Assembly (NCBI RefSeq): GCF_900106775.1
Contig: NZ_FNNQ01000020.1
Coordinates: forward strand, 1-42,834
Length of the DNA: 42,834 nucleotides
From: Marininema mesophilum
Lineage (GTDB): Bacteria > Bacillota > Bacilli > Thermoactinomycetales > DSM-45169
Direction: 5' to 3'
Part shown: positions 7,228 to 14,866 of the stretch, piece by piece
How the letters are laid out: each line of letters begins with the position of its first letter
Numbering within the stretch: position 1 is the stretch's first letter
Notes under the pieces: model-generated
What the model saw: only the letters and a program-made list of their open reading frames with translations
What the model was told of the DNA's origin: nothing
Database searches by the model: none
Translations under genes and position numbers: made by a program

Positions 7228-8391
7228 TCACATATTTTCGTAAGGATAAGCAGGTTTATTTAGCCGGTTTTTTCTAAAACGATGATACCTAAAGGCATTC
7301 AATTCCTCTTGCTCTTGTCCACTCATTAATTCATCGGCGACAAGACTTCCAACTGCAGGTGCGATTTTGAATCCTCCACCGCTAAACCCTGTAGCTACAT
7401 ATAGACCCAACATGTTTTCTACACGACCAATAACTGCATGCTTATCGGGTGTATAGCTATCAAAGCTGGAGCGACCTCCGTAAAAAGCGATTGAGTCATT
7501 TATTTGAGGAATGCGGTCTTTTAAGAGATGAGCGGCTTTTTTAAGATCATCCAGATGAATAGGAGGAAGGGTTGTAGGATCCACATGTGGATGTTTTGTA
7601 ATACCTACTAACAATTTTCCATCTTTTGTCCTACGGTAATACGTGCCCATCGTATCATCGAGAATCGTTCCCATATTTTTTCCGACCTCATCGTCACAAC
7701 CGAAAAAACAAATGCCGATATGCTTTGTGTGCAATGGTAGCTGAATACCTATCGAGTCAATCAATGAGTAAGCTCCAAAATTGTTACACAGAATCACCTC
7801 CCCAGCTTCAATATCTCCCATATTCGAGTGAATTCCAACGATACGATTTTTTTTCAATTTTAAAGAAAGCGCCTGAACACCTTCCAAAATTTCAAGTCCA
7901 TTATGTGTTGCTCGTTGTAAAAAACTGATAGTGGTCTGTGCAGGGTCTGCATAACCCCCCAGTGGCTCGTACGCAATCATACCAACACCTTTTAGAGAAC
8001 AAAATGGTTGGTTTTTTAAAAAATCAGCAGAGGATATTTCTTCAGTTGGTATTCCGATATTTTTTAACATTGTTAAATTTTGTTTCATTGAGCTCCTGAA
8101 AGGTTCTCCAACCAACTGATAAAATCCCGTTTCCACAAAACCACAGTCGCCTCCGATAATCCCTTTCCAGTTACGAAAATATGAATAACTAGACCAAGCA
8201 AGCTTGGCTTGATGTGTACTGGTGTGATGCATTCTTACCAAACCACCTGACATGAAGGTGGATCCCCTACCTGGTGGTTTAGTTTTTTCACAGAGGACTA
8301 CATGATGGTTTCCAGACTGAGAAAGATGATAGGCTATTGAACTCCCGATAATTCCTCCACCAATAATTAAATAATCAGCTGTGACTGTCAT
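7228..8391 (-). CDS. DAO-family FAD-dependent amine/amino-acid oxidase
   Basis: 387-residue flavoenzyme of the glycine oxidase / sarcosine oxidase / D-amino acid oxidase fold. The N-terminal dinucleotide motif is LIIGGGIIGSSIAYHLS (residues about 7-23), FMSGGLVR lies near 48, and the C-terminal FAD segment is VATGFSGGGFKIAPAVG. I chose the ATG at 8391 because it places the FAD motif at the usual distance and overlaps the aminotransferase stop by 17 nt, giving translational coupling; the longer frame adds only a poorly conserved leader. In known hydrazine pathways an oxidase of this family cleaves the lysyl-hydrazine adduct, releasing the hydrazino acid and 2-aminoadipate semialdehyde. That role is assigned here from context. 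Confidence 0.8.
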   Translation of the reverse strand: MTVTADYLIIGGGIIGSSIAYHLSQSGNHHVVLCEKTKPPGRGSTFMSGGLVRMHHTSTHQAKLAWSSYSYFRNWKGIIGGDCGFVETGFYQLVGEPFRSSMKQNLTMLKNIGIPTEEISSADFLKNQPFCSLKGVGMIAYEPLGGYADPAQTTISFLQRATHNGLEILEGVQALSLKLKKNRIVGIHSNMGDIEAGEVILCNNFGAYSLIDSIGIQLPLHTKHIGICFFGCDDEVGKNMGTILDDTMGTYYRRTKDGKLLVGITKHPHVDPTTLPPIHLDDLKKAAHLLKDRIPQINDSIAFYGGRSSFDSYTPDKHAVIGRVENMLGLYVATGFSGGGFKIAPAVGSLVADELMSGQEQEELNAFRYHRFRKNRLNKPAYPYENM

Positions 8392-9688
8392 ATAATTCTT
8401 CTCTGTTTGTGACTTCAAACAATGCATCTTCAAAAATAGCAAGTGCTTGTTCTAATTGATCGATCGTTACCGTTAATGGGGGAACCCAACGGATGACATG
8501 GTCCTCGGTCCCACATGTTAATAGAATCAACCCCTTATCGAGGCAGTATTTTCTAATTTTTGTAGCAATAGATGACCGCGTCAGTTTTTTATCATCAATA
8601 AATTCGCAGCCTACCATAAGTCCTAACCCACGTACTTCCCCAATACATGAGTAGTCCTCTGATAACGATTGCAGACGAGATATTAGATGATGTCCTGATT
8701 TTCTGGCGTTGTCCAGCAGGCTTTCATCATGAATAACTCGTAATGTCTCAATGCTTGCAGCACAAGCAAGCGCATTTCCACCATAGGTGCCACCATGTGA
8801 ACCTGCTTTCCAGTGTTCCATCAACTTGTGATTGGCTACTAATCCACTGAGGGGCATTCCTGATGCTAATCCTTTTGCTATGAGCAAGATATCAGGTTTC
8901 ACATTAAAATGCTCGTATCCAAATAATTCACCCGTGCGACCAAACCCGGTCTGTATTTCATCGAAAATAAGAAGAATGCCTTTTTGACTGCAAATTTCAC
9001 GAAGATTAGCAAGAAAGTGTTTGGGTGGAACAACATACCCGCCTTCCCCTAGTACAGGTTCAATTATCATGGCAGCTGTTTCCTCAGGAGAGGTTTGTGT
9101 TTTTAGAAGATGCTGCAACTCATGAATGCACCACTTACTTAACATCTCTGGTGACATGTTTTTATAACGAAATGAATAGGGGAAGGGGGCTATATGCACC
9201 CCTGGCATCAATGGTTGATAATTAGAACGGTAAATTGTTTTTGCAGTGGTTAATGTCATGGCTCCTACTGTTCTTCCATGATAGCCTCCTTGAAAAGCAA
9301 TGATGTTTGGTTTACCAGTAGCGTGTCGCGCAAGTTTTATTGCACTTTCTACAGCTTCGCTACCACTATTGGTAAAAAAGAAATTATCTAGAGAAGTGGG
9401 TAAAACACGTGCAAGTTTCTCAACAAGTTTTAGCATGGGCTGATGATACACGATCGTTGCTTGGCCATGAATTAATTTTTCCGCCTGTGCTTGAATAGCT
9501 GTCACCACTCTAGGGTGGTTATGCCCTATATTGGCGACACCGATCCCTGATGTAAAGTCGATATATTCTCGACCTTTTGTATCGTATAGATAACAGTTGC
9601 TAGCTTTTTCAACCTCTATTTGCGTAAAATGGGGCCATACTGGAGATAGTTTATGCTTATTACTTATTAAATCACGATACGGAGTCAC
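8375..9688 (-). CDS. Class III (omega) PLP aminotransferase, GABA/lysine 6-aminotransferase-like
   Basis: 437 residues, full length for class III aminotransferases. FTSGIGVANIGHNHP is near residue 47, the phosphate-binding NSGSEAVESAIKLAR near 107, and FQGGYHGRTVGAMTLT near 133. DEIQTGFGRTGELF carries the PLP-pyridine Asp, and IAKGLASGMPLSG the Schiff-base lysine. GTG start, GTGA overlap with the upstream hydroxylase stop. Relatives move omega-amino groups of GABA, ornithine or lysine. Within this operon it could re-aminate the 2-aminoadipate 6-semialdehyde left when the hydrazine is released, returning it to lysine, or act on the product aldehyde. Family is certain, substrate inferred. Confidence 0.85.
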   Translation of the reverse strand: MTPYRDLISNKHKLSPVWPHFTQIEVEKASNCYLYDTKGREYIDFTSGIGVANIGHNHPRVVTAIQAQAEKLIHGQATIVYHQPMLKLVEKLARVLPTSLDNFFFTNSGSEAVESAIKLARHATGKPNIIAFQGGYHGRTVGAMTLTTAKTIYRSNYQPLMPGVHIAPFPYSFRYKNMSPEMLSKWCIHELQHLLKTQTSPEETAAMIIEPVLGEGGYVVPPKHFLANLREICSQKGILLIFDEIQTGFGRTGELFGYEHFNVKPDILLIAKGLASGMPLSGLVANHKLMEHWKAGSHGGTYGGNALACAASIETLRVIHDESLLDNARKSGHHLISRLQSLSEDYSCIGEVRGLGLMVGCEFIDDKKLTRSSIATKIRKYCLDKGLILLTCGTEDHVIRWVPPLTVTIDQLEQALAIFEDALFEVTNREELYDSHS

Positions 9689-11013
9689 TTTTTGATCGTC
9701 TCCTTTAACATGTATGACTCGCCTTCATGTATTTTATTTAGTTTATCCAAGATTTTTTGAGCTTTTACGGCCATCATAGTAAATGATGCAGAATCCCCAA
9801 TTCCATGGGTTTTTTCCGTTAGCCCATTCACGAAAATATTAGGGAGAAAGTCTTCTCTTGTTTCCAACTGATAGTTACGAGTAACTACCAGATCGCCTTC
9901 TTCATCTGTCAACAGATGGGACCGCAGTGGTTCCAACATATAAGGCAGTTTTTCTTCTTTAAATCCAGTGCAAAGAATTATTTTATCCGTATAAATTTCT
10001 TGTGAGCTAGAGCTGTATTTATCGGTGATATTTAAGCGATATCCATCGTTATCTCTTTTCACACCTGTTATTTCTGAGCATTTAGTGACATGAATTCGAT
10101 TTTTACCTAAAATATTTTCCTCATACACTTTCCAATAAAGAGCATGGCTAACATCCGCATCAACTGATGAGTAATTAGTAAATGCCATTTCCTTCAACAA
10201 GTTCATCCGACCACTTTTAGGGAGGGAATAATAGTAACTTGTAAATTTAGGGAAAAATACTTCATTACTGAAATGACCAAGATCATATTGTCTAAACCCT
10301 GTGTTTCTGTTTATCGAGTAAATTTTAGAATCAGGATACTCTTCTGATATTTTTAAAATAATTTCGATTGCATTTTGTCCAGATCCAACCACTGTAAATG
10401 TGTGATTTTTTTCTTTATCCAGTTTTTTCATGTTGCTTTTAAATTTACTTGAATGAAATATGTCTGAGCACAACTGATCTTGAAAAAGTGGAGGAACATT
10501 TGCTCGTCTACCAGTGCTGAGTACAATATTTTTTGCTTCAAATTCTTTGTTTTGGTTACTAATTAAATCTTTGGCTAAAACTTTAACTCTATCAACTTGC
10601 CCACTTTCATATATGGGCTCAACACTTAGTATTTCAGAACTATATAAAGTGTTTTCCGATACTTGTTCTGCTACCCAGCGAACATAGTCAGACCACTCAA
10701 TCCTCCCAGGATTTCCTCCAATCAAACCAAATGAGAATATCCGATCCTTTTCTTTTAAATAATTTGCAAAAGTAAACCGACTACGTGGATTTCGTGGTGT
10801 AGCAAAATCACGAAAAAAATGGTGCTGAATATCGGTATTTGGTAAAAGCATCTCCGGTTGCCAATCAGAGTTTAGTTGTTTCTCAAGAAACATTGTACTC
10901 CACTTACCGATGGGTGCACCATTGAGTTCTTCATCATCTTTTATTGCTGTCGCCAAAGCAATGCCTGCTGGGCCGAACCCAAGCCCGATGATGTCATACA
11001 CTTTATTTTTCAT
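9685..11013 (-). CDS. FAD/NADPH-dependent L-lysine (or ornithine) N-hydroxylase
   Basis: 442 residues of the IucD/PvdA/SidA class of N-hydroxylating monooxygenases. FAD site IGLGFGPAGIALA at residues about 9-21; DWQPEMLLPNTDIQH near 50 matches the substrate-proximal region; NADPH site VVGSGQNAIEI near 210; IILCTGF near 345. There is no signal peptide. It is the first gene of the operon, with a strong GAAGGAGG about 8 nt before the ATG. In hydrazine pathways this family makes N6-hydroxylysine, the electrophilic nitrogen donor for the cupin/MetRS pair. A siderophore role is less likely because no NIS or NRPS genes lie in the window. Lysine versus ornithine cannot be read from sequence by eye. 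Confidence 0.85.
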   Translation of the reverse strand: MKNKVYDIIGLGFGPAGIALATAIKDDEELNGAPIGKWSTMFLEKQLNSDWQPEMLLPNTDIQHHFFRDFATPRNPRSRFTFANYLKEKDRIFSFGLIGGNPGRIEWSDYVRWVAEQVSENTLYSSEILSVEPIYESGQVDRVKVLAKDLISNQNKEFEAKNIVLSTGRRANVPPLFQDQLCSDIFHSSKFKSNMKKLDKEKNHTFTVVGSGQNAIEIILKISEEYPDSKIYSINRNTGFRQYDLGHFSNEVFFPKFTSYYYSLPKSGRMNLLKEMAFTNYSSVDADVSHALYWKVYEENILGKNRIHVTKCSEITGVKRDNDGYRLNITDKYSSSSQEIYTDKIILCTGFKEEKLPYMLEPLRSHLLTDEEGDLVVTRNYQLETREDFLPNIFVNGLTEKTHGIGDSASFTMMAVKAQKILDKLNKIHEGESYMLKETIKK

Positions 11014-11047
11014 ATATCAACGCCTCCTTCAAAAATAACTCACCGCA

Positions 11048-11093
11048 AATATAACATTTCTCGTATAATAATTTCCAATAACGAAAAGTTATT
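11048..11093 (-). promoter_or_regulatory. Possible promoter and operator palindrome of the hydrazine operon
   Basis: On the minus strand, TTGGAA (11073-11078) and TTATAT (11049-11054) lie 18 nt apart, a loose sigma-A type promoter about 35-60 nt before the N-hydroxylase start. Overlapping the -35 side is the short palindrome AATAAC-GAAAA-GTTATT (11077-11093), a possible regulator site. The area is very AT-rich, so chance matches are likely. Confidence 0.3.
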
Positions 11094-11716
11094 ATTCCTT
11101 ATTTTCATAACATTAAGGCGAAATAGAAGTAGTAGAACAGGATAATAAATTGAGGTATTGGTGAAAAAAATAAAAAATAGGTTGCCTGAAATCTTAGATG
11201 ATAAAACATAATTCTTCATCAAGTTAATAGATCAATTATCTAAATGGTACAAGCATATTATCCATGATACCCTTCGGGTGTTCCTCCACATTTCTTGCCT
11301 TCGTCTTAACGATTTCGTTAGCAATAATAATTGTGGTGGCCGTCTGCGATGTATGCTTTATCTCATTCGAATGGATCCTGTATTTATTCAATTATTTCAG
11401 CTTTTAGAATACTTAATGGTTGAAAACATTTTGGTACCGGTTTTTGATTAGCGTGGTATTAAGTGAAAAAACTTGATTTACCAACACTTCTGTAACATCG
11501 TTTTCGTGTTCACAACGTCAACCTAAACTTGAACACCAACATTAAAGCAGCATGCTTAATGAATTGGCACGTTGTTTCTATTTTTTTAGAAGTGATTTAG
11601 TTAAAGTGCTTGAGTATACAGAATAAGGAATCTTTATCTCAGGCAATTAATTTAGGTAGAAACGTTAGTAATGTTCTTCGTCTAATGAATGATGGCAAGA
11701 CGGATTCGTTTGGGGA
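11094..11716. other. AT-rich region upstream of the hydrazine operon, gene remnants only
   Basis: No intact gene. On the minus strand about 11225-11380 holds an open stretch without a normal start (NEIVKTKARNVEEHPKG), and about 11600-11716 is open on the plus strand up to the IS remnant. Neither was assigned to a family. The stretch is probably decayed accessory DNA between the operon and the IS fragment. Confidence 0.35.
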
Positions 11717-12011
11717 TTATTCCTCCTTCAAGAGATTGGGATATCGCTTTTTTAGAAAATCGACCTGAGCCTTTAAATAGGCGTTCTCTTCCTCGAGACT
11801 ATCAAAATGTTTGCGGTTCCCCATCCCGCGATGATCCTCAAACGACTCTCCTCGTTGGGCCTGTCTCCCACTCAGAAACCTGGGTTTTGTTTTGGATGCC
11901 CAATCTCTCCTGGATCACACGATAGGACAATCCCTCTTCCAACCGTAGACGAACAGCTTCTGCTTTCGTCTCTGGTGTATAGCGATTAAATGTCTGTCCC
12001 TTTTTAGCCAT
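11717..12011 (-). pseudogene. IS3-family (IS150-like) transposase OrfA, frameshifted remnant
   Basis: Starts MAKKGQTFNRYTPETKAEAV with a GAGGGGG ribosome site, then the helix-turn-helix LSYRVIQERLGIQNKTQVSEW. After SEW the frame breaks near 11875. The other frame continues with RGESFEDHRGMGNRK and the leucine-zipper segment SLEEENAYLKAQVDFLKK, typical of OrfA, ending at a TAA at 11717. A one-base indel therefore inactivates OrfA, and no DDE transposase (OrfB) follows, so the element is a truncated fossil. The terminal repeat is probably around 12045-12060 (TGTTAAGTTGGACAG on the minus strand). Confidence 0.75.
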
Positions 12012-12218
12012 AAGAAAATCCCCCTCGGATAAACAATGACTTCTGTCCAACTTAACAGATGGACTTTTTTCACTGTCTGCCTTTAGGGGACAATACCATC
12101 CCGTAGGGTTTTATTATTAAACATAGACCTCCTTTACTTAATCTAATCTCTCCTCAATAAGGTAATTAGCAGTTGCCTTTTGTAGAGAAGTTTTTTAGTT
12201 AATTATGAGTTATGTAGG

Positions 12219-12722
12219 TCTATGGGCATTTTCGAAAAGTATATCGCCCGTAGCTTCTTCTTTTGGATGACCCGTTTCCTCCATACCAAATACGATCACG
12301 TGGACATCGTCTTCATCGCTCACCACACCGAAGCGAAGGAAGTATCAGAGGATCATTTTTTCAGTAAGGGCGAGTCTGGCGGCACCATCTGCTCCTCCGC
12401 CTATCGAAAAGCCCTTGAAATTATCGATAGCCGCTATCCACCAAGTCGCTTTAACATCTATCCCTTTCACTTCTCCGATGGCGATAATCTCACCTCAGAC
12501 AATGAACGCTGTGTCAAACTGGTAAATGAATTGATGAAACGTTCCAATTTATTTGGATATGGTGAAGTGAACCAGTATAATCGCCATTCTACCCTCATGA
12601 CCGCCTACAAGAACATCGATAATCCCAAGTTTATGCACTACGTCATCAGAGAAAAAGGTCAGGTCTATGATTCATTGAAACATTTCTTCTCTAAACGCGA
12701 ATCGGAAGCAGTAGGAAAATGA
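12219..12722 (+). pseudogene. yhbH: YhbH/YeaH-type (UPF0229) sporulation protein, C-terminal fragment
   Basis: Residues starting SMGIFEKYIARSFFFWMTRF and including FIAHHTEAKEV, FSKGESGGTICSSAY, YPFHFSDGDNL and FGYGEVNQYNRHSTLM match the C-terminal part of YhbH (about 390 residues in Bacillus; only about 166 here). Similarity begins at the Ser-Met-Gly of the conserved MDTSGSMG metal-site motif, so the break is sharp at about 12219 and the N-terminal 220 residues are gone. No ribosome site is visible. The truncation sits beside the IS3 remnant, suggesting a deletion or rearrangement endpoint. Confidence 0.8.
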
Positions 12723-12793
12723 ATCTATTACAAAAATATAGTATAAAATGATAGAAAGTGCCCTCTTAACTGTGGTAACTCCTTAGGGATAAT

Positions 12794-12825
12794 CCACCAT
12801 AATTTAAGGGGGCATCTTTGTTATT
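12794..12825. repeat. Dispersed short repeat, copy 1
   Basis: The core AATTTAAGGGGGCATCTTTG and its flanks closely match 24256-24286. Here TGCCCTCTTAA at about 12760 can also pair with TTAAGGGGGCA across a loop. Origin unknown; see the second copy. Confidence 0.4.
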
Positions 12826-13055
12826 TAGGCAGCAAGAAGTTCAGTGAGAAAACTGGAGAGCCATTGCGACTAGAAGGTTGCTTTTTAGTCTGAGTTACTT
12901 CGCAAAAACGAAGGATCCAGCAACTCTATTAAATTAGCATACTATCAACCTATCAGCCTTCCATACCACCTTGACTAAATCATAGATTAGATAAGGGCTG
13001 ATAAATGGGCATTTATCATTCTACCTTCTAACTATCGACCTCTTAATTTTTGGCA

Positions 13056-13098
13056 AAGAAGCCCGGTTAGGGTACAACCTTAGAACCGGGCTTCTTTT
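13056..13098 (+). terminator. Strong intrinsic terminator
   Basis: AAAGAAGCCCGGTT (13056-13069 area) pairs with AACCGGGCTTCTTTT (13084-13098), with an inner AGGG/CCTT helix and a T-rich tail. It lies 330 nt after the yhbH fragment, without an evident gene immediately upstream. Confidence 0.7.
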
Positions 13099-13554
13099 GT
13101 TTGCCTACTTTATCTTGATGACTATGTCGGATGACTCATATAGAAGAAAATATGCTAAAATCTATCCATTTGCCCGGTCAAAGTTTAATCATCTTCATAA
13201 AGTTATTATGTAATTACTCTTCACATGGATCACAAAGAGAGTGAAGGAAATGACCATGGTGTATCTCCCACCAGAAACTCCTGTAGTTACAAGCTGGATT
13301 TTGTATCCCGAACCAGTCTAGGAATAGGTGAGTCCAGGGGGATCGAAAGTGTTATTTGCCCGTTCATGTGCATCATCCGATCGGTTAAGAAATCGCTACT
13401 TGCACTCTCATTGTAAACACTGTTTGCTCCTGTTGGAGGGATAACCAGCGAGGATCTCCAAAGGATCACTTTGATTATTTTCGGTAACGAAAATACTGCC
13501 ACAACAATCATGTTTGATAACCTCTTCTCTTTCAAATTATGATTCGTTAATATC
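13099..13554. other. Upstream region of the Ena-like gene with degenerate short frames
   Basis: No intact gene is recognised. A GAAGGAA ribosome-like site precedes ATG at 13250, giving a 23-codon frame (MTMVYLPPETPVVTSWILYP) that ends in TAG. It is followed a few bases later by another open stretch starting VSPGGSKVLFARS. Together these look like one short gene broken by a stop, but the family is unknown. The promoter of the Ena-like gene should lie here. Confidence 0.3.
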
Positions 13555-13567
13555 AAAGGAGGAATTC

Positions 13568-13936
13568 ATGATGTGTTGTTCACAAGCAACCTGTCCAGAT
13601 CCGGTTAGGTTTCAAGAAGAGGTATGCGGTAATTACTCCACTACCCTCAACACAGATAATTTCATATGGAAAACCCTTACCAATACGGGTTCACTCGGAC
13701 TGTTTGTACCGATAACCTTGAGTGTCTATGCTCTTACGGAATCCACACCTGTTGTTGTAGCTGCCATGACTCCAGCCGGAAACGTAATTTTAACGCCTCC
13801 TGGTAGCGAAATTATCGCAGGAACAACAAAAAGTTTCGTAATACCCGCTGTTAACTGTATTAACGTTCATGCTGTTACTGCTGGTGATCAAGTTATAGGG
13901 AAATTTACCGTTATTGCATATCATAATGTATACTAA
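13568..13936 (+). CDS. Ena-like (DUF3992) spore-appendage subunit candidate
   Basis: 122 residues, start ATG 13568 five nt after AAAGGAGG. The N-terminus is a cysteine-rich arm (MMCCSQATC, a CC-x4-C pattern, plus VCGNYS near residue 18). A beta-rich body follows, with an internal Cys (PAVNCINVHAV), ending GKFTVIAYHNVY. Size, the Cys-Cys-Cys N-terminal connector and the jelly-roll-like strand pattern match the Ena subunits of Bacillus spore pili, in which these cysteines cross-link stacked subunits. No signal peptide, as expected for assembly in the mother cell. The gene is single here, whereas Ena loci often have two or three. Family call by pattern only. Confidence 0.55.
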   Translation: MMCCSQATCPDPVRFQEEVCGNYSTTLNTDNFIWKTLTNTGSLGLFVPITLSVYALTESTPVVVAAMTPAGNVILTPPGSEIIAGTTKSFVIPAVNCINVHAVTAGDQVIGKFTVIAYHNVY

Positions 13937-14866
13937 TGTCCTTGATATAGGAGGTATCCATTCGTGGTATCCCTTTTTCCTGGATCGAGCGTTTAAGTGT
14001 GAATAAATGAAAATGGCATATCGACTTCTCTATAGTACAGTCTAAGTATTTACAAAGGAAGCAGCAGATGGAACCATTAGAGATATTCTATGGAACAAAA
14101 ATACACCCGACTCTTAGTCAGGTTTATTTTTCTGGTATGTACTTTTTCCATTATATATTAAAAACGTCCCCATTATCCGGCATGTACCCTTTCTTGCTGG
14201 GCACATATCCATAGTATCCTTTGGATAGAAACAGTAAGGCGGCAGAGAGGCACCCCTACCGCCAGTGGTACTACCTTAAACGAACGGCCACAGCTTGCGA
14301 GAAGTAACCCGCACACCTTTCCTGGGGAGCGGGTTACTTCTTTTTAATATCCCGATACGCTACATAGCCCCCTTCATCAGAGAAACCACTACCACCTTAC
14401 TCAGTTTTAGGCCGCCCCTTTAATCACTTCATTCACGTATACCTCTTCGGATTTCTTCAGTTATCCTCGATTTTTTTCTGTATCCCTATTTGCATCAGCT
14501 CAGCAACATCCCTGTTTGAACAGCGTTCTCTAGAGTCCCTCACTCCTTCTTGCTCACCGTTTATGTAATCGTAAAAGTATTGCAGACACCACTCTCCCTA
14601 AGGAAGGCCAGCTTGGAAGTTTATTATTACAGAGGTAAAGGATAGTAGATCCCCTTGTGCCTTGATCGATCAAAAAGGAGATCTCTTTTTTATTGGTTTC
14701 ATGGCGGATTTGCGATATCTATTTCCTAATTCCGCTCATTGATATCCTATATTTTACAATAATACCATTGATATTCACTTTAATATAGTGAAGAAGTGGC
14801 TTACACTTTTATGCAATGAAAAAGTATCCGTCCATCTCTAATCAACTGATTCAGAGGGGGTTGCTT
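13937..14866. other. Long intergenic region with an orphan terminator
   Basis: No convincing gene. One small frame (ATG 14068 to TAG 14214, 48 codons, AAAGGAAG upstream) shows no family. A weak hairpin with T-rich tail lies at about 14106-14133 and could end the Ena-like transcript; a strong one is at 14301-14345. A further hairpin-like sequence around 14650-14697 ends in TTTTTT. The last 100 bases presumably hold the dacB promoter. Confidence 0.4.
14301..14345 (+). terminator. Strong intrinsic terminator without an obvious gene
   Basis: Perfect 12-bp stem GAAGTAACCCGC (14301-14312) / GCGGGTTACTTC (14329-14340) followed by five T. About 365 nt of apparently non-coding DNA lie between the Ena-like stop and this hairpin, so it may end a long 3' UTR or a small RNA. 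Confidence 0.75.

Noticed and set aside
9685..11013. Siderophore biosynthesis locus
   Set aside because: Only the N-hydroxylase fits; no NIS synthetase, NRPS or siderophore transport genes in the window.
11689..11925. Plus-strand 78-codon ORF
   Set aside because: Antisense to the second half of a recognisable IS3-family OrfA.
13225..13556. Genes upstream of the Ena-like protein on either strand
   Set aside because: Frames lack credible ribosome sites or families; the likeliest frame is broken by a TAG, so only a degenerate region is reported.
14160..14345. tRNA or known riboswitch before the strong terminator
   Set aside because: No cloverleaf or recognised aptamer core could be traced; left as an unexplained transcript end.
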